Source of the DNA: Phalacrocorax aristotelis
Lineage: Eukaryota > Chordata > Aves > Suliformes > Phalacrocoracidae
Direction: 5' to 3'
Assembly: GCF_949628215.1 (NCBI RefSeq)
Contig: NC_134277.1
Coordinates: 105,169,463-105,233,462 of the forward strand
DNA: 64,000 nt
Shown here in pieces: positions 10,007-26,679 of this stretch. Both the position numbers and the translations under genes were made by a program. Below the pieces are notes generated by a model, which was given only the letters and a program-made list of their open reading frames with translations, did not search any database and had not been told where the DNA came from. Every line of letters starts with the position of its first letter. The stretch's first letter is position 1.

Positions 10007-13000
10007 AGGAAGGACGGTGTATCCCATATGGAATCAATTGAAGAGTATGACAGTTCAGTCTTCATGGTTTAAGGGTTGTAGGTATGCCAGCTATAAGATG
10101 GATGGATGAATATAAGTTATAGCCCAAGGAGATCCAAAGCATATAAGAGGGTGTTTAAAGAAATCAAGCCTGAGCACCCCAGCTCCACTCAGTGGCTTTT
10201 TAGGTTTTTTTTTTTAGTCCAGTGAGACTTTCTTACTTAATGTTCAGCATGTGATGAACTGATTAACTGAATTTAAACTTTGGTCATACACTTTATATCT
10301 TTGCATGCCTTTTGATACAAGTCTATTGTTCCTCTTCAGGCATCCATACTGTCCTCTTTGCATACAGGCACTGCAGTTTTCCAGTTTACATTTTATACTG
10401 ATTGCTGAGAAAATATTGATTAAAGAATTTAGGTGTCATCATGAGTCAAAAGGCTTTGTTTATGTTTCAAGACAAATTGGAATTCAATCGTGCATTTCTC
10501 TGCTTACTTTTATAAAATGACAACATAATTTATCTTGGTTTTTTTTCCCTGTGAGAAACCATGGGATATTGGTAAAGAATATTCAAGGCTTTCTGAGGTA
10601 ATTCACCTGATTATAGCTGGGGAAAATCTATAACAGAAGGATGATGCAATCTGTCAGAATGAAGCAGTTGGAGAGGAGGTATGACTGGCAGCAGCTCTGT
10701 TTCAGGTGGAAACAGTTAAAATGGAGAAAAATAAAACATTTCCAGATTCGAAAATCAATATTGGTCTGGGTGAATTTTTGAGAATTTCTAGCCCATATTT
10801 GGGGAAAAAAGCGAAGGGGACGCAATGGGGGGTCATTTTTCAGCCAAAGTATTGCTGGAAAGTAATGTTTACATGTTATTTATAGCATTTACTGCTTGTT
10901 CTTAAGTTACACTACGCTTAAAAGCCAGTAATGAACAACCTTATTGTATAAGCAGACAGCCATCAACTGGACTGTGACAATTTGCAGTGAGTTCATAATT
11001 TTTGACAGATCAAGAATTATTCCCTTAAAAAGATTGACAGAGATGCATTACTCTTGGTTATTCTGATTTTGCAGTCTGCTTTTGGACAGTTTTGGATCAT
11101 AGGAATCAATTATTTACATATTGCTTTTTGGGGTACATAGTTTGCTGAGTTCTTATTTTCTTGAGAGTGACCTTAGAAGGTGAAATCCCTGCCTCCCAGC
11201 TGTGACTTACTGGTATGGCAGCACTGTCTCCAGTTCCCACCACAGCCAGCTGGCTTTGCTCTGACTAGTGTGTTTCTAGGCCTAAATATTAGGGTGCAGT
11301 CAAGTCCCTAAATACTAGCAAGTGGACAGGGTGGATGGGAAGCAGATTTTGATATAAGCATGGGCTTAGACCTGGCCTGAAAGTACAGTGTTGTTGTAGC
11401 CTTAAATTTCATTAAGCCCTGCATGCTGTAAACTGTAAAAAGTCATGAAGTCCTTAGGAAACAGAAAAAAAGAAAACCACTGAGAGAAAAAAAAACAAAA
11501 CCCAACTCTAGTGTATGTACACATGATGCATAGAGAGACATTGCCTTAGATACATTGCTATTGGTGCTTTTCCATGAACAACCCTACCATCATCATACCT
11601 GGACCTTTTTTTATGTAATCCTTGCTTGGCAGTAGCTGTGAGGAAGCTGAACATTGTGATTCTTGAGAAAGTGAGGGCTTCTCATAGCTCCCATGCCACA
11701 GGACACTGGAAAGGTGTTACACATGCTGAGTGCTTTGCTCGGAGCTGAAATCACTGTACATATGACCTGGCTCTCTGTCTTTTCTTTGAAAGACGGTAAC
11801 CTCAAGCGTGGTTGCATTGCTGTTCTCAGTCATACCTCCCTTTCTCTTCCTCCAAACAGAAATAGCCATTTTGTTTTGCCTTACTTTCGTGGAAAGTTCT
11901 ACACAGATAAAAGTATGTAAGTAGCTTAAACACGTCTGTCATTGGCACATGCAACATTTAAGCAGAGCTGTAAAAGATATCAAAGAATTTTGCTTGGTCT
12001 TGAAAAGTGACAGTTACAGAGATGCCAGCTGCTTTGCAGTCACTGCAAAACCTATCTCCAGAATTGGTTTCTGACTTTTTACAGAACAGAGCTGACATCT
12101 GAAAGACATGTCTGTGGCACAACCGTCTCTACAGAGCTGCACTGAAATCCTTTTTGTCACCACAATGACAAACCATAATAAAGTAATAATGATACTGATT
12201 CAAGAGCATCACAAGTACAAAGTCATGAAAAGAAATGCTACCAAATATTTTTGGTATTTTTTTCCCCTGTGCTGTGGCTCCAGGCGTACAAAGGTTTAGG
12301 TACATAAAGAGCAAAGCACAGTGGGACTGTTCATGTGCCTCGAGTAAAGCATAGGCTTAATCTTTGTAGGCCTGAGACTTTCAGTTCAGGCTATCTGTAC
12401 ATTCATTTCCCTAATACATATATAATATATAATGCAAAAAAATAGATATTTGTACAGTGATTGCTACTTAAAGGAGTGATTTGCAATGTGAAATTTATTT
12501 TATTTTAAAAGCACATATTGTTCTTGCATTTGACAAAAGTGTATCAGAGCTCTGGTTCATTGTTTTTCTTCAATTTAAAGTCATTTAATTTAGTGTCATT
12601 CAGTCCAATGCATTGAAAAAGCTTCAGATGTGAAATCCCCTGTGAAAGTCTCAATATTAGAATTGGAAATGCTAAGTCTGCCTCAAAGTCCCTAACGTAA
12701 ATGACTGAAACTCTGCAGTTTTTTTTCTTGTACTAAGTGTTTCAACAGTTCCCTGGAAGGAAAAGTATAAGGTGATGGAAATGACTGCTCCTGTGTTGCC
12801 TCTTTTTGTCTGTGCCTTCAGATGCCACAATTTTTCTATGCAGTCACACGCAATAGAATACATTGGGTGTTCAGTGTTTGGGACAGGCACAGATCAGGCA
12901 ATGTAGGCCCCTTTACGGTGAAAGACTACATGGGTCTACCACTCTGGGAGTTCTGCCTAAATCAAAGGAAGTGATCAGAGATGTATGTGGTTTCCCAGAG

Positions 13001-15359
13001 GTATGGTACAAATATATCTAAAGATCCTTCAAAACAGATCAACAAGTTACTTTACAAAAACATCTCTCTCACTTGTAGCAACACTTCCTAGGAGAACAGG
13101 GAATGACTAAACAGTAATATATGCCAAAGGTTCAGTTCAGGACAGAAATTCATTTTAAATTCTTCCAATGAAGCTGTTAAAAGTAAATCCAGTAACTATT
13201 CCAGACACAGTGACATGTGCTCCTCAGGCCCCTGGGCTTGGCCCTCCACCCCTTTGGCACTGAATATGCTAGCTTCTCCTCAGCGACTCTATCTCTATTC
13301 CCTTGAGAATATCAGACATTTACTGGACTCTGGCTTTGAGTCCCTGAATGTAAGGAGAGCCAAATACCAGTGTTTCCAGATGCCCTTTTGAGCTCAAATG
13401 AGCTTTCATTCACAGTGGATTGTGCAAGTGTTCAACAGGTGATGTTCCATCTCTTTTCCTGCCTGCTTTGATGGGGACTGAAAGAAGAAGTGACATGTCA
13501 CAAGTGTTCTCAGGGACATCCAATTTAGCAGCCACTACAATGAATGGAATAGGTCTTGCCTCATAATGTGATTGTTTAAAAGTAGGAGAGAGCTGCCATT
13601 GCACCTATCACCATGGTTTGTGAGGCTATCTCTACAGTCGTAACAGCTAAAACCTTTTTTTGCGAAAAGCTTTAGATTCTGGAAGAGAACAATGTAATGC
13701 TGTACTGATGCACAATGACTGGATCTGGACTGGTTATATGTTTCCTGGTGCTTTCAAAGGAGACAAAGATTGCTATTCAGAACTATTTCTAATGAGGCAA
13801 GAACAGAAGTCTTCACAGACCTGCAAAAGCTAAAGGGGTATGAAATTTTGTCATAAGCAGTGGAGCTGAAACCTACAGCAGCATGGAGCTGAGATTGAAG
13901 TGAGGTAATTCACATCAAGGGCGAAACTCCTTGGATGGATGTAAATCTTCCTGCATCCTAGACAACATTTCAGCAGCCACTGGCTACTCTGGATTGTCTT
14001 TTACACTCATCTTAGATGAAATGAGATACCATTTTTGTAGGCTGGGATCAGACTGGAAGCGTTCTTTGGATGAGGAATTCCAGTCTTCCCCGTTTAAAAT
14101 AAGTCAAGTTATACAGACAGAGTGGCAGCATTTTCTTAAAAATGTCTGACAACAAATCTCACTGAAAAAGTGATATTTTAGTGTGTTGGGACATCACTAT
14201 TCATGCAACCCTTGTAGTAACCTGCTAAATGTACAGTCCCTGGACAGTCAACCATGTGCCTACATTTGGATACATTAGTTTAATTGTTGGTGAAAACAGT
14301 GGACTCTGGAGGAGGAGAAGTGAAAAAACGTGACACAAGTAAAAGCTAAAAGAAGTACATGACTCAGTCATCAAGAGCCAAAGATCCTTTTCATTACCAA
14401 ATGAGGGAAACTAAGACTCAAACCTTTTGGGTCTCTCAAATGTCAGCAGAGTTCTCTGCAGCCATGTGCTGAGGCAGAATGAGCTGTAAAGGTGACAAAA
14501 TTCACCAGTTTTAATTCCCTAAAGCTATAAATAGTCTCTTGGTTACATCACAGATTTATTTATTTCAGAAGAAACACTAATTATAAAAAGACTGAACCTA
14601 AGTGGTTTTGAACCCTACTAGAATGGTTACAGCTCTGTATAATGGACAAGACTTCCAAAGCAAGTAGTGCTTTTTATATTCCTATTTTGTGAGTGTGCAA
14701 CTTGAGACAAGGTACAGAGGCCTGTTTACAGAGCAGTTGCTTTCTCAAAAAAAAAAAAATAAATTTTTGGCTCTTTCAGGTCTTTCAGGCAGAATCAAAA
14801 AATGAAGCAACAAAAAACTGAGGCAAAGAAATGTACAAACAAAAGAGTTACAGATTTCTTTCCATGTATGTCATTAAAGAGCCAATCTTCTACAGCATTG
14901 CTTTTCAAACTTGATTTTGTACTCTGAAATGCTAAACTCAGAACTAACTAAATTAAAGCATTAATAATGTGATCTTCTATCTATGCTGTATATTTTTATT
15001 TCTGTGGATTGTTTTCTGAAACATCAGAGTCTTCTCTGCTAATACAAATCACCATGCATCAGTAAAAGCATGCAATTCCGTATAACTTTGTTTTCTAATT
15101 AGAACTGGAAGGCCTGCTTTGAAACCTATCTGAATGAACTAGAGAAGCTAGATAATGCAATTAAAGGCTGTGTCATCTCTTTGTTGTATTTCAAAGTCCA
15201 GTTTTAAGATTCTGGCTTCAGAAAATAAACAGTCCATATCTCAGTTTTAAATTTTGGATTTCTGTGACATTGTTCAGCACACCTCACCTGTAGCAAGTAA
15301 GTCAATGCAAAAATATAGTGTAAAACCACTAGTTCTTCCCAACTCTTACATGGAACTAA

Positions 15360-15500
15360 CACATAGTATCTATAGGTACCTAATATATACCTATATTATC
15401 TAATATTTATGTAATATCTATCTATATATTATAATATGTGCGATATCTATAAGATTTTATGAGATATGCATATAATATCTATAATATCTAGCACATAAAA
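15360..15500. repeat. AT-rich TATCTATAATA-type low-complexity tract
   Basis: Repeated variants of TATCTA, ATAATATC and TATATA over about 140 bp. There is no clean period, so it is a degenerate microsatellite. Confidence 0.7.
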
Positions 15501-18500
15501 ACCTCAAAGAACTTTATATATATTGGCTATGATCCTGAAGAGATCTCCTGAAAGGAAACTTGCAAACATACTATCTTCATAGTAACTTTTTGATCAGAAA
15601 TTTCATTTGAAGTCTTCAGTTTCTGAATTTAGTTGAGAGGCTCCAAGGGAGGATGTTAGGTGGACACATACATTTTTTCAGGTGCAAAAGAATCAATGAA
15701 GTCTTTAATTCTGTTAGCTAGGAGTTACATGTTCAAAATAGGCTTTCCTTATTTAAAAGATCAAGTTGTGAGTTTGTATGAGTGGAAAGCTCATACCCAA
15801 AACTTAGGCACACAGGAAAAACTGAGTGTTATATATATAAGAAATAAGTATTTGTACTGGCCAAGCCCCGTGCCTCACTGGTGTTGTGGTAAACATTTCT
15901 CCCAAGTGCCTCTTTATACAAAAAAATGTTCAGTCGTTGGAAGGCACGCTGCACTGCTGTCATCATTTATCTAGTTAAAAGCTGTTACTCTGTGAAGAAG
16001 GAATCGAGAGAGCAGCAGAGCTGCTCAACATCTGTGTAAAACAGTTTGTTCTGAGGACACACCAAGCCTTGTAAACTGGACATGAGTGTTGAGCACGCAG
16101 ACCACATAGCTGACTGCTTCCACACTGTCTGAACATTTCCGATCAGTATATGTTTAGGAGAAACAATCTCTCTGCACCATTTTTTCTTTTCTAAAGGTAT
16201 GACACCTTCATCTCTAAATTCTCCCAAACAAACCTGAATGGCCTGAAAATGTGTTGGTCACAGAGGCTGGTGACAGAGTCAGAACATGATATTAGAAAAA
16301 AGGCACTACAAAATAACTTTAATGTTAAAAAGTATTAATCCACTCTCCTCCTGGAGCTGAAGTACCATGAAATGAGAGGGATTAAACAGAGTATGGTGGC
16401 ATATTGTTAAGTGCTAGCCCTTTCACTGCAGGGGTTATTTGTCAAATGTACCTGGTACAGTATGCAAGGTAGTGGCATTACAAACTTGTCTTAGAAGAGT
16501 GCATTTAAGTATCACTGCACCAGCATATGTAAGAGCTCTGGTACCACTACAAAGTTCGGCAGAATTTCATGTCTATTTAATCTCTTCGGGGTGTACAAGA
16601 CTGTATTTAAAGATATTTTAATAAAATAATCGCACAAAAATTTTATTGAAGACAAGCTTTGATAAGGGTTCGACAAGTTGGCACATGTGAAGAAAAAGTA
16701 ATATTGTCCAAGTTACTGTGAAAGTTAAGATACAACATTCAGAGATCCAATCTGATATTAAACAGTATTAAATCAGATCTCTATGATTAATTGTATTCTT
16801 GTAACAAAAGATTATCTTAATGCCTTATTCTTTTTTGTTGTATCATGATTTCATTATTTACTTAATAAATCATTAGAAATTAAAGATATTTTATGAAGAA
16901 AAGAAAGTTTTATGTTCCAAAACAGACTGCTGTCTTGGGTGATTTTAATATTTTTACAAGAACAAATAAAATGTTCTTGAGGAATTACACCTTTTTTCAA
17001 TGTGTAAAATCTCATGCAAGTATTTCTGAAATTACATCAGACATGATATTGCATATGAAGGTGGGTCATGCAAAATCTTTCATCTCTAGTCCTGACCTCC
17101 CTATGAGGGGAGGCCCTTTGAAATTGAGAACTGACACTTCAGAAACACTCATGATGAGTCTTCTTTTGCAGGAGAAAATACAACTGCCATGGTTGATGTG
17201 TGAAGCAGTAAGACTCAGGAGCTAGAAAAGAAATGTTAGTGTCTCTGTGAATGAACTCTAATTTATTTCTGTGTCATGTACGTATGTCGAGAATGTTGTC
17301 CTGTTGTCAACAGTTATATATTCTTTACCATAGCTGGTAGCTATAAGGTAATCTGCCCTGGTGCCCCTGTAGGATAGACAATGAGCTAGTGATTTGAATT
17401 TACATTCTTTTAGTCACACTGATGGTCAAATTTAACACAGGCTGCTCATGCAGAGGGTGGATATACCTCAGTTGATTTAACCACAACTTGTGGTTAATAC
17501 AGAGGTCATCACTGGGTAGGTACAGAAGACTACACTTCCTCTACCAGCAGATTAAATTTCAAAGGTATGCTTGTAGACAAAAAAGAATCAGATTTATTAA
17601 ATCCCATTTGTTTACAATTTACAGTAAAATTGTTTTTCAGACGTCACATAATCAGTGAAGGCTCTGTTTAGCAATTTAAATAGTAACCTATTTAATAAAT
17701 GAGGACTCAGTATTCTGCACCTTGGCTGATCATGGAAGGGTTTTTGTGTCCCAGTCATATACTTGTCCTAATACTAGGGGTAGACAAAAAGAAGACATTT
17801 CTTCTTTCGCTCTGTTTGTATATGTAGCATACAGATAATAAATGCAAATATCTGTAAAATAATTTCAGGAACAGATATGTAAGTTTTTTCTTTTGGAAAG
17901 AAGTGCCCCATTTTGTTAGGCATTAATGTAAATAATGTATGGGAAACATTTGGGAGCTGCTGATCAAAATACCTTTCTGTTGATAACTTGATTTAGTAGA
18001 TGAGACAAAAAGCTTTTCCCCTTGAAGCTGTTGGCTTAAATGAGTTCAAGGTGAGTGCTTAGGGAAGGCTCCAAAGAAATGAGCAGTTTCATTTCTCATA
18101 GAACTCCCACATCATCAAGTTCAACATGTCTCTGGTAGGTTTGTATTCCTAACAGTCTTGGGAAAGTGATGAAGAATGCTTGATGAAAAGATTGATTACA
18201 TACTACTCTTTCCCAACTGCAACTAACTTCAAGCTCAGGAGAGGACTGCAAATACCTTATCTGCTTATTTACTTTAGAAGCTACACTTTCTGAAGTCACT
18301 CCAGAACTGAATTAACTGCATTTCCTTATGTTAATAATTTCAAAATCTGTATTTTCAGCCTTGCCACTGACAAAAAAAAAAAAAAGAAAAAAAGAAAAAG
18401 GAAAGATATAGAAATAATTCTGCCAGCTACATAACTCCATGAAGGCTGCAGGTTTATCCCATTAAGCACAGTATTTAATGAGAAGTAATACATGGAACTG

Positions 18501-19719
18501 TATTCTAATAAACACTGTAAAGGTCATATAATTAGATATTTTATTAGAAATAAAGTTTCTTATTTTGTTATTCTCCCTTTCCATTCATGATGTACTGATT
18601 TGTACTGATAGTTCTCTGTCTAAGGAGAAGGGTGTTTTTATACATGTGGGATTCATTCCTTGTATTAAAAGAAAGGCAAGATTTAGTCTGTTTTTCTGTG
18701 GATGCACATTGGATTTAAGGGCTTTTCAGTTCCCTTTAGTTTTTATGCTCATCTTTCTTGAAAGTAACAGGCAGAAGTGCTCCCTCACCACTAGGCCTAA
18801 CGTTGTAAGTCATGTAAAACAAGAAACAAATCTTTTGGCTCTTCTTTCATTCTTTGTTCATACAACAGAGTCATAATCAGTGAGCAGTCTGATCTAAAAA
18901 GAAATTATAGCAGCTCCCCTTTGTACCAGACCATGCAAGACTGAGTGTTGAGGTCTTCTGGAGGAATTTCTGTGGTCCTTTTCACTGTCTTCCAGACTGC
19001 CTTACAGGCACAGACTGGCTCCTGCTCTGATTTCTGATACCTTTAATGCACTACACTATTCAGCTTTCTGCTCTCATCTCTCCATGCTTGAACTCAGGAA
19101 AAAGACCATTAAACACAAGTATTTCAGGCTTAGTATAAAATTCTCATTTGAAATAAGGAGCTATAGGTTAGGAATTCCCTGCACACTGCTTAGCTGTGAT
19201 TTCAGGGCATGATTAATTTCTCGGTGCAGATCATCAGGCAGGCACCCGCAGGGGTTCCTTACTTGTGCTTAAAGCAGAAGACTGAAACAGAGGAGCGTTC
19301 ATTTATAGATGAGATCATAATTTTACTATTAAGATACACCTGTAAATTTTTCCCCATATCAGGAGCTACCGTTTAGATTTATATGCAGTTTTCTGACATG
19401 TTCCTTTCAGATGATGAAGTCTGAGTATCAGGATCTCTAGGAAAATGCCACATGCAGCCAGAAAACCAATTTGCAACAGCGAGAAATGCATTGAAATGCA
19501 ACTCTTTTTCACAAAACTCCATTGCCAGAGCTTCGCCTTACCTCCCCTCGCATTGCTGCTAACCTCTCAGCAGCAGCCACACGAGCTGAGACGGACAGAA
19601 CATTTGCAGCCACTAATACGTGATAATAACCTTGACTGTGACATACATCATCATTATCGCTCCGTAAGGCAGGAGGGACCCGCGAGCCCAGCTCGCCCGG
19701 ACCCCGCAGGCAACGGGGT

Positions 19720-20170
19720 GGGGGCTGGGGGGGGGGTGGGGGGGCACTCAGTTCCTCATCCTGACGCTCTGCCTTTTGGGATTTTTCCCTCTCGCCCCCG
19801 CCGGGTGCGACCCTCCCTCCCTGTCACCCGCCGGCGGCTCCGCGCTCCAGCCCGGCCCGCCCCGCCGAGGGCGCGCCGCCCCACTCCGCCGCCAGGTGGC
19901 GCCCCGCGCCTGCTCTTGGCGCGGGGCCGTGGGCGGGGCCGCGCGCGGGCCGGGGAGCGGGAGTGGGCCGGGGTCGGGCGGGGCGGGGCGGGGAGCAGGT
20001 CCTGGGCCGGGAGCAGGCGGGAAGGGGGGTCGGGGAGGGGGGCGCGGGCCGGGAGCGGGTGCGAAGGGGAGGGGGCGGGTCCCGGGGCGGGAGCAGGCGG
20101 GGGCAGCGGGGTGCGGGTAGTGTCCCGGGTCCCGGTGCGGGAGCAGGAGCGGGCCCGGGAGCGGGTGCGG
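19720..20170. repeat. G-rich imperfect minisatellite in the CpG island
   Basis: The + strand is dominated by runs of three or more G in degenerate units such as GGGAGCGGG, GGGAGCAGGCGGG and CGGGCCGGG, repeated many times. The long open frames over it on both strands are a by-product of missing stop codons in GC-rich repeats. The density of G runs predicts G-quadruplexes on the + strand. Confidence 0.75.
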
Positions 20171-20486
20171 GAGAGAAGCCGCCCCCCCGGGAAGAAACGA
20201 TTTACTGAAGGAGAAGCCGCCGGCGAGCGCTGCGTGCGGGGGTGCGGGCACGGGAACGCGGCCTTTCGGGGTGCGGTGCGCAGCCTTGCTGCCTGGAGTG
20301 CCCCAAACAACGTGTCTTTTTTGGCGATTGCAATTTCTTTCTTATCATTATTAAAGTCTATGAATTCCAAATAGGTTCCCGTTCGCGACGCCGCGTGGTT
20401 CGGCCGCAGCAGTGGCCCGTAACCGCTAACGTGTCGGTGGCGTGTTTGTGCAGGGGCGGTTCAGCCCGACGGGTTTAAGTAGAAAA

Positions 20487-20502
20487 GGGGGGGGGGGGGG
20501 GG
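20487..20502. repeat. Homopolymer of 16 G
   Basis: An uninterrupted G16 run in the CpG island upstream of the 5'UTR exon. It is a likely site of replication or sequencing slippage, so the exact length should be treated as uncertain. Confidence 0.85.
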
Positions 20503-20854
20503 CGCGGGCAAGGGGGTGCGCGGCTTTTCCCTGCCGGCAGTGACACCCTGCGGCGGGGCGCCCCGGAGAGGCCGTCCCGGTGGGTGCCCCGCGCCCCGTC
20601 GCGGCTGCCCGCGGTTGTGGCGGGGTGCGGGGCCGGCCGAGGGGTGCCTGGCGCGGAGGGGAGGTGGGGGGCGGGCCACGCTCCGCTCCCGGTGTCTGAA
20701 TCCCTGCCGGGTGCGAGTGTGTGTGTGCGTGAAGAGGGGAGGAGGGAGGAAGCGGGGTGGTGGTGGTAGCGGCTGGGGGTGGGGGTGGGGGGGGGATTAT
20801 TGGCAATGGGCGGGAGAGAAAGAGACGACTCCTGTTTCCTTTTCTTTCTGCCAG

Positions 20855-20928
20855 CGCAATCTCGGCTCATTTTCTCTAAGCAATACAAGTTCACGGACGA
20901 GCTACCTAGCCAGCCCTCCTCTCCAGTC

Positions 20929-20941
<13 letters not shown>
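20855..20941 (+). other. CBLN2: Probable 5'UTR exon of CBLN2
   Basis: An 87-base segment is bounded by a strong acceptor (pyrimidine tract TTTCCTTTTCTTTCTG then CCAG at 20851-20854) and a donor CCCAG/GTAAAA (GT at 20942). Unlike its surroundings it is not GC-repeat sequence, which suggests selective constraint. It contains one ATG (20929-20931) in good initiation context (G at -3 and +4). That ATG is not in frame with the CBLN2 coding sequence when joined to the next acceptor at 21899, so the exon is read as untranslated. No transcript evidence was available. Confidence 0.62.
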
Positions 20942-25223
<4,282 letters not shown>

Positions 25224-25720
25224 AAGAAGGCCAAATAGGAGACAGATCCATGAGCCAGAGCAAGGATTCAATCGTTAACGACACCCTGAACTTGGCAGCA
25301 CATGACAATATTTCCAGTCACCCCATCAGACTGTCACAGTAGAAGAATGATAACCTTCTAAGCTCCAACATTTGCTTTGAATATTGACAATTCCTCGGGA
25401 ACCTGCTCCTCTAATTAGTTTTAGACGACAGTGATCTTTAGGAGAAATGAAATTATCGACCTGAGCAATTTGTACCTGTGATTGTAAAGTCAATTTCGGA
25501 TTTTATTGTTGGGATCATTGACTTTCTTATTCTTTTTTATTTTTTTCCTCTCTTTCATTTTTCCCTCTTTTTCTTTCTCTTGTTGTTGTCCCAATGAGAC
25601 AAATAACTCGGACCACACAATCGCTTTGTCAAAGGCTCGATCCAGAGCCGGAAGAATGAAGTGTTCAGCCCAATGAGGTGTTCTTTCCATGCTTTATTTC
25701 TTTGTGTTGTATAGCCTTAA

Positions 25721-25776
25721 GGAAAAAAAGAAAAAAAAAAAAAAAGAAAAAAAAAAAAAGGGGGGAAAAAAAAAAA
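25721..25776. repeat. A-rich low-complexity tract in the 3'UTR
   Basis: About 55 bases of A interrupted by single G and one GGGG. It will be prone to internal oligo-dT priming in cDNA data, which could imitate a poly(A) site. Confidence 0.85.
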
Positions 25777-26651
25777 GAATGGCTTCAGTCTCAGTCCTGT
25801 ATTTTTCCGGGGGAGGGGGATTCTGGACATTACTGTGTCAAGAAGTGCTTTATCCAGTGAAGCGAAATTTGCACGATTGGAACCTTATTTGTTTTGTGTT
25901 GTTCGTGTTTTTCATCGACTTTTTCTTTTTCCTGATTTTTGTTTGTGTGTGCTAAAAATGTAAGCTAGATTGATCAATAAGACAAAACAAAGCACATATG
26001 TACCCTGTAGCTCTAAGTAAAGCTAACCAGTGAACAATTCCGTCTGCACTTTCCAGCTGATCTTTATAGACCTATTTAGAGAGAGAGAAAGAGAGAATAA
26101 GAGCGAGAGAGCTACATGATCCTTCAATTACAATCTGGAAACTGGTAAAGGAACTGACATTTCTGAATTGTCCTGACATTTCTAGAAGCAACAATGGAGG
26201 CTTTGAATATCTTCTCTGACCATACTCTAAAATATATCCTTTCTTTGCATTACCGAGCGTATTTTGGGTGCTTTTATCTGATATTTATTTGATGTATTTG
26301 TCCACTAATGCTTGAGTACACATTGTGGGAGCACGGAGAGATGGCAGAGCAAACTCTTCCAAATTAAATAAAACCATCTCCACTTGACCTCTCAGTGGCA
26401 AGTATTGGAGGATTTGCCACTAGCATCTTTGACAGCCTTTGGGAGAGGGACCTCAGAGGATCAGCAAATGCGTCAGAAGTTGCACCGGTGCTGTGCACTT
26501 ACTAGCCGTGTGTGCTTTTCCCAGTACCAATGGCCTCAGAGTTCTGGGGGTGGACTGACATCGATATTGGAGGTTAGGAAAAGTTATTACCCCAATCACC
26601 GAGAGGTAGAGCATCAGGCCAATGTCAGTTGCATCCTTTTGCATCATTCTC

Positions 26652-26657
26652 AATAAA
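26652..26657 (+). terminator. CBLN2: Preferred polyadenylation signal of CBLN2
   Basis: Canonical AATAAA with a GT-rich downstream element at about 26689-26709. It is chosen over 26367 because that site lacks a comparable GT-rich element. Confidence 0.6.
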
Positions 26658-26679
26658 CAGATCTTGCTTCTTCACTTTT

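Larger units (their letters stand above)
9333..19440. other. Upstream intergenic region, AT-rich and transposon-poor
   Basis: Ten kilobases upstream of the CBLN2 CpG island without a recognisable LINE, LTR or exon. Open frames are short and motif-free. It holds a GT microsatellite (9953-10006), an AT-rich low-complexity stretch (15360-15500), short A runs (14746-14759, 18371-18384) and an exact inverted repeat of a RUNX-like site (17477-17497). Regulatory elements of CBLN2 are likely here but cannot be delimited from a single sequence. Confidence 0.55.
25224..26675 (+). other. CBLN2: CBLN2 3'UTR (probable extent)
   Basis: Non-coding sequence after the stop. AATAAA motifs occur at 26367-26372 and 26652-26657. 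The second is followed about 35 bases later by a GT-rich element (GGCTGGTGTATTAGTGTGCTG), the usual layout of a functional polyadenylation site, so cleavage near 26675 is preferred. A further AATAAA at 27253-27258 could serve a longer isoform. The region contains an A-rich tract (25721-25776) and a GAGA tract (26079-26110). Confidence 0.65.

Noticed and set aside
16660..16690. tRNA-like GGTTCGA box
   Set aside because: No matching acceptor or D-arm sequence could be found at the right spacing.
19445..20374. 309-codon open frame (+) and overlapping minus-strand frames in the CpG island
   Set aside because: They consist of Arg/Gly/Pro/Ala-rich repeats produced by stop-poor GC-rich DNA, are open on both strands and contain no domain.
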